In this document: positions 1 to 5,009 of the stretch, in pieces
Numbering within the stretch: position 1 is the stretch's first letter
How the letters are laid out: each line of letters opens with the position of its first letter
NCBI GenBank assembly: GCA_905194315.1
Contig: CAJJRX010000056.1
Span: 1-5,022, forward strand
Origin: an uncultured Sutterella sp.
GTDB taxonomy: Bacteria; Pseudomonadota; Gammaproteobacteria; Burkholderiales; Burkholderiaceae_F
DNA length: 5,022 nt
Direction of reading: 5' to 3'
Made by a program: the position numbers and the translations under genes
Notes under the pieces: generated by a model
What the model saw: only the letters and a program-made list of their open reading frames with translations
Told to the model about the DNA's origin: nothing
Databases searched by the model: none

Positions 1-28
1 TACGGTGGGTGGTGTGGAAGGGGCAAGT

Positions 29-46
29 GGGGAATCTCACTTCCCC
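29..46 (-). other. Hairpin downstream of dcuC, weak terminator candidate
   Basis: GGGGAA (29-34) and TTCCCC (41-46) form a perfect 6-pair stem with a 6-base loop, 20 bases beyond the dcuC stop on the minus strand. The sequence past it (ACTTGCCCC on the minus strand) has no T-run, so intrinsic termination is doubtful. Nothing else is evident in positions 1-65. Confidence 0.3.
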
Positions 47-65
47 TATCCGATTCAGGCTCGGT

Positions 66-1448
66 TTACATCAGAAAGTACGTGATGGCTGTCGAGGTGA
101 TGTACCCCAGCAGACACGGAATGGCAGTGCGCTTGACAACGGCCATCGGACTCACACCGGCAAAACCCGCGACAATAATCACCACACCGGCCACGGGTGA
201 AATCGGGCGGATGGTTTCAGAGGCGATCTGCATCATCATGGAGAGTTCAACGGGCGAGGCGTTAAAGCTCTGCGCAATGGTGGGCGCGAGCGGCACCAGC
301 GAGGTGAAGGAGGCAACACCGGAGCCGGTGAGCAGCGTAACAAGACCGATCACAGCCGACATGATAAGTCCGGTGCCGCCCAGGCCGAGACCGGCATTCT
401 TGGCGAAATTCACCAGCAGATCGACGAGCCCGGTATTCTGCAGGCCTTTGGCAAAAAGAGCGGCCACGAAAATCAGGCCCACCACGCTCGTGAGCATGTT
501 CCCCATACCTTTGAGCATGGCGGCAGCGTCTTTGAAGACGGCAGCGGTATCGCGGCGCGTCGCCCAGTCAACGAGCAGTGCTACCACCCAGCCCATGAAC
601 ATGGCGGTTGCCACATCGAGCACAATCGTTTTGTAGACAAGCTTGTTGAAGATAAAGAGCAGAATGAGCGGTACGAGCGGCAGGATCGCGTAGTAGGCGG
701 GCGTGTTTTTTGATTTCGCACCGGCTTCAATTTTCGAGAGATCCGTTTCGACCCAGCGGCCGGCCTCACGGTCACGTCTGTCCATGTACTTCTGCACAAA
801 GAAGTGAGCAACCATAATCACCAGCGCACTCGGCACACAGGCAAGGAGCTGGTAGCCGAGCAGGTATTCCATCGGGTCGGCGCCGGCGGTTTTGGCGGCA
901 AGCACGGCGATTGCGCTCGAAGGCGCATAGCTGAAGGCGAGTGTGGAGCCGAGCACGGCAGCGGCGGCCACGCCGGAAATCCCGAGACTGATGAGCACCG
1001 GATAGACGGACACGGCAAGCAGAAGCGCCAGCCCGGCAGCCGAAGTGACCACCAGACCGAGCAGGTGGCCGAGGATAAAGACGCCGGCGAGCACCACATA
1101 AGGCATGGCGAGTTTTTTAAGCGGATGCAGGCAGATCGACACCAGACGGTCCGAGGCGCCCACCGCTTCCATGTAGGCGGCAAAACCGCCGGCCACCAGA
1201 ATGATAAAGCCGGTGGCGGCAATCTGCGAGCGGCTCACCACACGCAGCAGCTCGAACACGTCAAAGCCGATAAAACCGGTGGACGGGGCGTTTTTCGGCA
1301 GGATCGCATCCATGCCGAATACGACGACCAGTGCGTTGAGCGCAAGCCCCGAGAGCAGAAGAACGATATTAACGTTGTAGTTTTTGTAAATTCCGTAGCC
1401 GGTCAGAATCACCACTGCGATGGCGATAACTGGCAGAAAACTGGTCAT
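66..1448 (-). CDS. dcuC: DcuC-family C4-dicarboxylate transporter
   Basis: Inner-membrane secondary carrier of the DcuC family, which moves fumarate, malate, aspartate and succinate; in E. coli DcuC works mainly in anaerobic succinate efflux. The product is 460 residues, the usual family length (about 460). It is hydrophobic throughout, with about 11-13 likely membrane segments (roughly 3-23, 26-46, 77-97, 116-137, 139-157, 160-186, 196-217, 251-268, 276-294, 318-336, 355-375, 418-432, 441-459) and a charged central loop near 218-250. Stretches matching my memory of E. coli DcuC are GGFAAYMEAVGASD (87-100), APSSAIAVLAAK (175-186), AHFFVQKYMDRR (214-225), AYYAILPL (251-258), TGSG (374-377) and RPISPVAGVV...VVKRT (414-441). 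The start at 1448 was chosen because AGGAG (1459-1455) sits 6 bases upstream and the first membrane helix begins at once; a GTG at 1517 would add 23 charged residues. It lies 173 bases downstream of the LysR gene on the same strand. The exact substrate is inferred. Confidence 0.9.
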   Translation of the reverse strand: MTSFLPVIAIAVVILTGYGIYKNYNVNIVLLLSGLALNALVVVFGMDAILPKNAPSTGFIGFDVFELLRVVSRSQIAATGFIILVAGGFAAYMEAVGASDRLVSICLHPLKKLAMPYVVLAGVFILGHLLGLVVTSAAGLALLLAVSVYPVLISLGISGVAAAAVLGSTLAFSYAPSSAIAVLAAKTAGADPMEYLLGYQLLACVPSALVIMVAHFFVQKYMDRRDREAGRWVETDLSKIEAGAKSKNTPAYYAILPLVPLILLFIFNKLVYKTIVLDVATAMFMGWVVALLVDWATRRDTAAVFKDAAAMLKGMGNMLTSVVGLIFVAALFAKGLQNTGLVDLLVNFAKNAGLGLGGTGLIMSAVIGLVTLLTGSGVASFTSLVPLAPTIAQSFNASPVELSMMMQIASETIRPISPVAGVVIIVAGFAGVSPMAVVKRTAIPCLLGYITSTAITYFLM

Positions 1449-1454
1449 GGTCAA

Positions 1455-1459
1455 CTCCT
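1455..1459 (-). promoter_or_regulatory. Ribosome binding site deciding the dcuC start
   Basis: AGGAG on the minus strand, 6 bases before the ATG at 1448. It settles the start against the in-frame GTG at 1517, which has no comparable site. Confidence 0.8.
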
Positions 1460-1468
1460 GAGGGATCT

Positions 1469-1500
1469 GTTCAGGGCGCCGGTGGGTCAGACGCCTGAAC
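1469..1500 (-). promoter_or_regulatory. Stem-loop in the dcuC leader just upstream of the ribosome binding site
   Basis: GTTCAGG (1469-1475) and CCTGAAC (1494-1500) are perfectly complementary, and with one bulged base the stem extends to about 9 pairs. It ends 9 bases before the AGGAG of dcuC in the transcript. It could protect the message or modulate translation; no T-run follows, so it is not an intrinsic terminator. The structure is seen in the sequence; any function is inferred. Confidence 0.35.
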
Positions 1501-1594
1501 GCAGAAATGATGTCCACCAGAATCCGGTCTGGTGTTTCAGTTGATGAGTTTCCACGATTTCCGGAAAAATGCCCAGATCAGGACTGACCAAAGA

Positions 1595-1607
1595 ATTTTG
1601 ACAAAAA
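1595..1607. repeat. 13-base repeat, copy 1 (candidate operator upstream of dcuC)
   Basis: ATTTTGACAAAAA is identical to positions 2620-2632, and CAAA follows three bases later in both copies, giving 17 of 20 matching bases. The core TTTTGACAAAA is a palindrome around one central base. This copy lies about 150 bases upstream of the dcuC start. A shared operator for the adjacent LysR protein is an inference. The AT-rich character and the overlapping possible terminator weaken it. Confidence 0.4.
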
Positions 1608-1629
1608 ACGCAAACTCCTGTTCAGCGTT
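1603..1629 (-). terminator. Weak possible terminator at the end of the LysR gene
   Basis: In the minus-strand transcript AACGC (1629-1625) pairs with GCGTT (1611-1607) and AAC (1622-1620) with GTT (1615-1613), around an AGGA loop and a small internal loop. A run of six T follows from 1608. The stem is short (8 pairs, interrupted) and overlaps the stop codon region. It could partly separate transcription of the regulator from the carrier. It also overlaps the 13-base repeat at 1595-1607, so the two interpretations compete. Confidence 0.3.
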
Positions 1630-2605
1630 CGGGCCGGTGGTCGACCTTCCGGCCGAGATACGGTTCGAGTGCAGCAGCGCAGCGCTCGTGCAACTCGTCC
1701 ATATAGGCGCGGTACCACTCGATAAAGACCTGCACTTTCCTGAGTCTGGCCACTTCGGGTCGCACATAGATGTAGAGCTTTGTCTCCGGACCCTCCCAGC
1801 CGGTGAGCACCGGGGTGAGCTCACCCGTGCAGACTTTCTGAAACGCGTGCACCGTAGGGATTCCCGGGTGAATGCCGGCGCCGAGAAAGGCGGCATTCTG
1901 AGCGGCAGCGGCCGAGTCAAAGAAAATTTCGTTACCCCAGCTGAGTGTGCAGGTTTCGCCGTCCCGGCTGAGCTGGCGCACGAGCGGGCGCATGGGCCCG
2001 TCAAAGATAATGCCTGTGTGCTCGCGCAGATCTCTCGGGTGCTGCGGTGTGCCGCGGCGCGAGAGGTAAAGCGGCGAGGCGCACGGAATCTGGATGCCTT
2101 TTGCGTAATAAATCTGCACGATATTCGGGTGCAGCGGATCCGCACCGTAGCCCATCATGATGTCGAGCCGGCCTTTGGGCGTGTCGAAATTGAGCGGTGT
2201 CGAGCCGATATGCTCGTTGATTTTGAGATAAATCTCCGGGAAGCGGTTGTGAAAATCAATGATGAGCGGCAGGAGAAAGTTGTGCAGCAGCAGCGGCGGC
2301 AGGCCGATGTGAATGGTGCCGGCCATGGCGTTGGGATCGCGCTGCAGCGATTCGCGCAGCGCCCGGTGACCTTCGAGCATTTCGCGTGCGTAGCCGAGCG
2401 CGATTTCGCCGTTTTTGGTGAGTTTGAGCGGACGCATCGAACGGTCAAAAAGCGGCACTTTTCCGAGACTTTCCTCAAGGCCCCGGATAATGCGGCTCAC
2501 CGCCGAGGCATCCATATTAAGGATTTCACAGGCCTCACTGATACTGCCGGTTTCGGCGACACGGCAGAAGACCGCCCAGCTGTCCAGATCACGATCACGC
2601 TGCAT
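1622..2605 (-). CDS. LysR-type transcriptional regulator
   Basis: DNA-binding regulator of 327 residues, within the LysR family's usual 290-330. The N-terminal winged helix-turn-helix spans about residues 7-66: WAVFCRVAETGSISEACEIL (10-29) is the usual opening, ASAVSRIIRGLEESLG (33-48) is the recognition helix region, and PLFDRSMRPLKLTKNGE (51-67) is the wing. A linker helix (about 68-90) leads to the effector-binding domain, which starts at GTIHIGLPPLLLHNFLLPLIIDF (96-118) and runs to about 300. The start at 2605 places the helix-turn-helix at the normal distance from the N-terminus. No strong ribosome binding site precedes it, and the longer reading to 2806 needs a TTG start and adds 67 atypical residues. 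The gene is divergent from the lyase (2785) and upstream of dcuC, the classic arrangement for a LysR protein controlling its neighbours. The effector is unknown; a C4-dicarboxylate or the lyase substrate is a reasonable guess. Confidence 0.92.
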   Translation of the reverse strand: MQRDRDLDSWAVFCRVAETGSISEACEILNMDASAVSRIIRGLEESLGKVPLFDRSMRPLKLTKNGEIALGYAREMLEGHRALRESLQRDPNAMAGTIHIGLPPLLLHNFLLPLIIDFHNRFPEIYLKINEHIGSTPLNFDTPKGRLDIMMGYGADPLHPNIVQIYYAKGIQIPCASPLYLSRRGTPQHPRDLREHTGIIFDGPMRPLVRQLSRDGETCTLSWGNEIFFDSAAAAQNAAFLGAGIHPGIPTVHAFQKVCTGELTPVLTGWEGPETKLYIYVRPEVARLRKVQVFIEWYRAYMDELHERCAAALEPYLGRKVDHRPER

Positions 2606-2619
2606 ACTGACACTGCACC

Positions 2620-2632
2620 ATTTTGACAAAAA
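2620..2632. repeat. 13-base repeat, copy 2 (candidate operator at the LysR start)
   Basis: Identical to 1595-1607 and containing the TTTTGACAAAA palindrome. It ends 15 bases upstream of the LysR start codon and directly abuts the inverted repeat at 2633-2651. The position suits autoregulation of the LysR gene and control of the lyase. Function is inferred. Confidence 0.45.
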
Positions 2633-2651
2633 TAACAAAAGACATTTGTTA
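2633..2651. promoter_or_regulatory. Inverted repeat, candidate LysR-protein binding site
   Basis: TAACAAA and TTTGTTA are perfect 7-base arms around a 5-base spacer. The position, in the divergent promoter region next to a LysR gene, is where such proteins bind. The site does not place T and A at the textbook T-N11-A spacing around its centre, so assigning it to this regulator is an inference. Confidence 0.45.
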
Positions 2652-2717
2652 GAGGAGCACTTTACACTAAAACGGCTATGGCGCACACTAGTGCAGAACG
2701 TTTTAAATGCGCATTGC

Positions 2718-2747
2718 GCCGTCTGGCGGCTGCAGACGGCTGCCGCC
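2718..2747 (+). promoter_or_regulatory. Overlapping alternative hairpins in the lyase leader
   Basis: Two GC-rich stems share bases. GCCGTCTG (2718-2725) pairs with CAGACGGC (2733-2740), 8 perfect pairs with a 7-base loop. GGCGGC (2725-2730) can pair instead with GCCGCC (2742-2747). They end about 25 bases upstream of the lyase ribosome binding site. If transcribed they could form a switch, or they may simply be a strong 5' structure. No T-run follows. Confidence 0.35.
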
Positions 2748-2772
2748 ATTGAGATAGAGAGAATTTGCAATT

Positions 2773-2784
2773 GAGGAGAAAGGA
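2773..2784 (+). promoter_or_regulatory. Ribosome binding site of the lyase gene
   Basis: GAGGAG at 2773-2778 lies 6 bases before the ATG at 2785, and a second purine block AAGGA (2780-2784) abuts the start codon. The strong site supports 2785 over the in-frame ATG at 2821. Confidence 0.8.
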
Positions 2785-4272
2785 ATGACGCTTGGTACGC
2801 CTTCAACAGGAAAAGCCGGCATGGACTATGACGTTTCGCACTGGGAGGGTAGTGAGCCGCCGCGCGACGAGTTTTTCTGGCTCTCGCAGATTAACAAGGC
2901 CACGCTCGCCATTAATGCGCGCGAAGGGCTGCTGAGCGAAGCGGATGCACGGCGCTTTGCCGCCGGTCTCAAGTCGGTGATCGACGCGCAGTCGGTTTCA
3001 GGCAGTTTCCGTCCGAAGATGTTTGTCCGTTACGAGCCGCTGCTCATCAAAGCCTGCGGCATCGAGGTGACAAAAATGCATGTCGGCCGCTCGAGTCAGG
3101 ACATGCATGCGACCTTTCAGCGCACCATTATCCGTGATCTGATTCTTGATTTTGTCCGTGCACTCAATCAGGTGCGCGCTGAACTCTACACGCTCGCCAA
3201 AGCGCACAGGAACACGGTGGCGCCGAGCTACACAAACGGCGTGGCCGCGCAGCCAGACACCATTGCCCATATGTGGCTCGGTCATCTGGCGGGGTTTTCC
3301 CGCGACGCTGAAATGCTCCGCCAGTACTACGACCGTCTCAACCGCTCGCCGATGGGCGCGACCGTTCTCAACGGCACGAGCTGGCCGCTCAATCGTGACG
3401 CGATGTCGGCGGCACTCGGCTTTGATGCACCTGTGGAAAACGCTTACGACGCGACAATGATTGCTTCGACCGATGTGATGGTGGAAACAGCGATGGTGCT
3501 CATCAATCCGCTTTTGCACGTGGTGCAGTTTATTCAGGATCTGATGGTGCAGTACTCGCAGTCAGAGCCGTGGATACTGGTGAGCGCCACCTACGCCTCC
3601 AGCGCGATGCCGCAAAAGCGCAATCCCGGTTCACTTATCGACATACGGCGCGATGCCAATGCCGTGCTGGGTGCGCTGCAGAGCGTGTTTTTCCGGGCGC
3701 ACGGGATTACGCCGGGCAACTACGACGCAAAGGACGTGCAGATTAACGGCGAACTGGTCCGTGATGCAACCGTTGTGCTGCAGAATTTCTTCAGCGTTCT
3801 GCCGCTGCTCACAATTAATAAAGACAGAGCGCTCGCAGAGCTTAACTCGGACTGGACGGCCTCGCAGGAGCTCGCCGACATCCTGATGCGTGAGCATAAC
3901 GTGCCGTTCCGGCTCGGTCACCACATTGCCAGTGCCATGGTAACGCTCGCTCGCCAGGCGCACTACACGCCGCTCACGTTCCCGTACGCGGAAGTGCTCC
4001 GCCTGTACCGTGAAGGCTTTGAAAAGGAACCTGCGGCCGGAGCACCGTCAGAATTCCCGCTCACTGAAGAGCAGTTTTACGCCGCACTGGATCCGGTGAG
4101 TATTGTGGCAAACCGCAAGACTGCCGGCGGCCCTCAGGAAAGCGCTATTGCTGTGCAGCTTGAGAGCGCTGCAGCGGCAATCAGCGCAGACCGCGACTGG
4201 CTGCACCAGAAAGTAAAGGCGCTTGCAGCGGCTGAAAAAGCCACAGAAGAGGCGTTTGAGGCGCTTCTGTAG
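2785..4272 (+). CDS. Argininosuccinate-lyase-like enzyme (fumarase/aspartase superfamily)
   Basis: Cytoplasmic C-N lyase, predicted to release fumarate from an N-substituted aspartate (succinyl) substrate. It has 495 residues, a little longer than typical ArgH (about 460). Argininosuccinate-lyase features appear in order: KMHVGRSSQDMHAT (97-110, compare ArgH LHTxRSRNDQ), SYTNGVAAQPDT (148-159), the superfamily signature ASSAMPQKRNP (271-281) with the catalytic-loop serines 272/273 and Lys278/Asn280, YDAKDVQ (313-319), ELADILMREHNVPFRLGHH (362-380) and a C-terminal SIVANRKTAGG (439-449) like the ArgH C-terminal domain. Odd points: ArgH has TH in the second region where this protein has T150-N151, so the conserved active-site His is Asn; the first Gly of the signature is Ala271. 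These argue against routine arginine synthesis; EDDS-lyase-type or other aspartyl-compound lyases are alternatives. The ATG is preceded by GAGGAG (2773-2778) at 6-base spacing. The gene diverges from the LysR gene and ends at a strong terminator. Confidence 0.88.
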   Translation: MTLGTPSTGKAGMDYDVSHWEGSEPPRDEFFWLSQINKATLAINAREGLLSEADARRFAAGLKSVIDAQSVSGSFRPKMFVRYEPLLIKACGIEVTKMHVGRSSQDMHATFQRTIIRDLILDFVRALNQVRAELYTLAKAHRNTVAPSYTNGVAAQPDTIAHMWLGHLAGFSRDAEMLRQYYDRLNRSPMGATVLNGTSWPLNRDAMSAALGFDAPVENAYDATMIASTDVMVETAMVLINPLLHVVQFIQDLMVQYSQSEPWILVSATYASSAMPQKRNPGSLIDIRRDANAVLGALQSVFFRAHGITPGNYDAKDVQINGELVRDATVVLQNFFSVLPLLTINKDRALAELNSDWTASQELADILMREHNVPFRLGHHIASAMVTLARQAHYTPLTFPYAEVLRLYREGFEKEPAAGAPSEFPLTEEQFYAALDPVSIVANRKTAGGPQESAIAVQLESAAAAISADRDWLHQKVKALAAAEKATEEAFEALL

Positions 4273-4287
4273 GCTCTGTGCGAAAAA

Positions 4288-4308
4288 GCGTTCAGGTTGA
4301 TTGAACGC
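4288..4308 (+). repeat. Short inverted repeat after the lyase stop codon
   Basis: GCGTTCA (4288-4294) and TGAACGC (4302-4308) form a perfect 7-pair stem with a 7-base loop, 15 bases past the lyase stop. No T-run follows. It sits 26 bases upstream of the main terminator and may act as a 3'-end stabiliser. Confidence 0.4.
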
Positions 4309-4334
4309 CTGGCGCTGGTTTGTTAAGAAAAATA

Positions 4335-4366
4335 CGGATGTTGGTTACTGCCGACATCCGTTTTTT
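4335..4366 (+). terminator. Intrinsic terminator of the lyase transcript
   Basis: CGGATGTTGG (4335-4344) pairs with CCGACATCCG (4351-4360): ten pairs including one G-T wobble, with a 6-base loop. A run of six T (4361-4366) and further T-rich sequence follow. An A-rich stretch precedes the stem, so it could also stop transcription from the right. Confidence 0.9.
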
Positions 4367-4543
4367 CTTTCTTACGCGTGAAGCCGGTTGAGAAAAAGCT
4401 GTCCCCAGGGAGGGTTTTTCAGTCTTTAAACGACCTAGTAAAGAGCGTTTTAAGTCAGGTTGTCAGGGTGGTTTGACGTCGGGAAAATTAGTTGAACAAC
4501 ACGGGAAGAAAAATATATCTATACCCTGTTTTTGAGTGCGTTG

Positions 4544-4573
4544 TTGACATACGAGCTATTAAGAAGGTAATAT
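4544..4573 (+). promoter_or_regulatory. Sigma70-like promoter upstream of the small peptide gene
   Basis: A perfect TTGACA (4544-4549) is followed after 18 bases by TAATAT (4568-4573, 4 of 6 matches to TATAAT). Transcription would start near 4580, leaving a leader of about 277 bases before the ATG at 4857. The -10 runs into the palindrome at 4572-4583. The -35 is convincing; the -10 is moderate and lies in AT-rich DNA, where chance matches are common. Confidence 0.45.
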
Positions 4574-4583
4574 CCGATCGGAT
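4572..4583. promoter_or_regulatory. 12-base perfect palindrome over the promoter start, operator-like
   Basis: ATCCGATCGGAT is its own reverse complement and covers the last bases of the candidate -10 and the expected transcription start. This is the usual place for a repressor operator. The binding protein is unknown. Confidence 0.4.
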
Positions 4584-4683
4584 TTATAAAAGTCACAATT
4601 TCAAATGTCAAAAATAATTCACGAGTCAAAACGCACTGTGCAACAGCGCTTCTGTGAAACTGATCTGATCTTGTGACTGGTCT

Positions 4684-4710
4684 GAAGTATTAATTAAAAG
4701 TAAATACTTC
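4684..4710. repeat. Inverted repeat in the AT-rich leader
   Basis: GAAGTATT (4684-4691) and AATACTTC (4703-4710) are perfect 8-base arms around an 11-base AT-rich spacer. It may be a protein-binding site or a leader hairpin for the gene at 4857. Confidence 0.4.
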
Positions 4711-4780
4711 GTGTTTTAGTGACGAAATATCTTAAGAGTATCAATATTTTTGGTACAGATATCGTCAGTTCTTTTGTTTA

Positions 4781-4820
4781 CCCGCCGGCGGGCGGCTCAG
4801 CGTTTTATTGAGCAGCCTGC
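4781..4820 (+). promoter_or_regulatory. GC-rich leader structures before the small peptide gene
   Basis: CCCGCCGGCGGG (4781-4792) is a perfect 12-base palindrome. Its right half also belongs to a longer stem: 4788-4799 pairs with 4809-4820 over 11 positions (one a G-T wobble) with one internal mismatch and a 9-base loop. The two structures exclude one another. They end 24 bases before the ribosome binding site of the gene at 4857. No T-run follows, so an effect on translation or RNA stability is more likely than termination. Confidence 0.4.
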
Positions 4821-4856
4821 GACTGATCAACATTGAGAATAACTGGAGTCTGTTCG

Positions 4857-4979
4857 ATGGCGCCGATGACCAAATCTGATAATCAGAAAACTTTCCGTCT
4901 TAAACCTCTTGTGACCGCCTGCCTTGTTGTGCTCAGCACATCGGCCGTCAACACCTACGCGTATACACCGTTTAGATAA
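4857..4979 (+). CDS. Small signal-peptide-like protein of 40 residues
   Basis: I do not recognise this gene. GGAG (4845-4848) lies 8 bases before the ATG. The 40-residue product has a polar, basic N-terminus (K6, K11, R14, K16), a hydrophobic core around residues 18-31 (LVTACLVVLSTSAV) and a plausible signal peptidase I site after NTYA (residue 35). Only about five residues, YTPFR, remain after it. The gene ends in TAA, and a strong terminator begins in that stop codon. It could be a tiny exported peptide, a leader peptide or the surviving signal sequence of a deleted exported protein. An in-frame ATG at 4866 would remove three residues but has no ribosome binding site. Coding status rests on the start signal, the ordered signal-peptide layout and the dedicated terminator. 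Confidence 0.55.
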   Translation: MAPMTKSDNQKTFRLKPLVTACLVVLSTSAVNTYAYTPFR

Positions 4980-5009
4980 ACCGATCAAATCTACTTTTGA
5001 TCGGTTTTT
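4978..5009 (+). terminator. Strong intrinsic terminator overlapping the small gene's stop codon
   Basis: Positions 4978-4989 and 4996-5007 form a perfect 12-pair stem (core ACCGATCAAA / TTTGATCGGT) with a 6-base loop. Five T (5005-5009) close and follow the stem. The left arm starts with the last two bases of the TAA stop at 4977-4979, so the transcript ends about 30 bases after the reading frame. Confidence 0.92.

Larger units (their letters stand above)
2606..2784. promoter_or_regulatory. Divergent LysR/lyase control region
   Basis: This 179-base gap holds the start regions of both divergent genes. It is rich in symmetry: TTTTGACAAAA (2621-2631), TAACAAA-N5-TTTGTTA (2633-2651), CACTAGTG (2686-2693), AATGCGCATT (2706-2715) and overlapping GC-rich hairpins (2718-2747). 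A weak plus-strand promoter, TTTACA (2661-2666) with CACACT (2684-2689) at 17-base spacing, would start transcription near 2696. That would centre the TAACAAA inverted repeat near -54, a usual LysR activator position. The promoter call is tentative because the -10 is poor, which is common for activator-dependent promoters. Confidence 0.5.
4367..4856. other. Gene-poor, AT-rich intergenic stretch
   Basis: No convincing gene was found over about 490 bases. Composition drops sharply against the coding regions: about 27% GC in 4561-4620 and 25% in 4681-4740. A block of 18 G/C in 20 bases follows at 4781-4800. The stretch contains a candidate promoter, a 12-base palindrome, two further hairpins and two GTCAAAA copies (4608-4614, 4625-4631). 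I saw no tRNA, CRISPR or transposase remnant. It reads as a long regulatory leader or promoter region for the small gene at 4857, though it could also hold an unrecognised RNA. Confidence 0.5.

Noticed and set aside
82..636. Plus-strand open frame of 184 residues opposite dcuC
   Set aside because: It is antisense to the C-terminal half of the transporter, and its Thr/Ser/Pro/Ala-rich composition reflects the opposite strand's codons.
1449..1517. Longer dcuC start at GTG 1517
   Set aside because: It adds 23 mostly charged residues before the first membrane helix and lacks a ribosome binding site, whereas the ATG at 1448 has AGGAG 6 bases upstream.
804..1544. Plus-strand open frame of 246 residues opposite dcuC
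   Set aside because: It is antisense to the transporter, has a low-complexity His/Gly/Arg composition and no family resemblance.
1532..2626. Long plus-strand open frame of 364 residues opposite the LysR gene
   Set aside because: It lies antisense to a clear LysR gene, has no recognisable domain and is rich in His, Arg and Ala as expected from a reverse-strand shadow of GC-rich coding DNA.
2606..2806. Longer LysR reading beginning at 2806
   Set aside because: It would start with TTG, overlap the lyase start and add 67 residues unlike any LysR N-terminus.
4454..4467. GTCAGG-TT-GTCAGG direct repeat
   Set aside because: Only two six-base copies, with no positional link to a gene or promoter; chance is sufficient.
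4605..4676. 23-codon plus-strand frame beginning MSKIIHESKR
   Set aside because: It has no ribosome binding site, sits in AT-rich leader DNA and shows no recognisable feature.
4911..4922. Possible lipoprotein box VTAC in the small peptide
   Set aside because: The Cys is at residue 22 with almost no hydrophobic core before it, and the hydrophobic run continues after it, which fits a type I signal peptide better.
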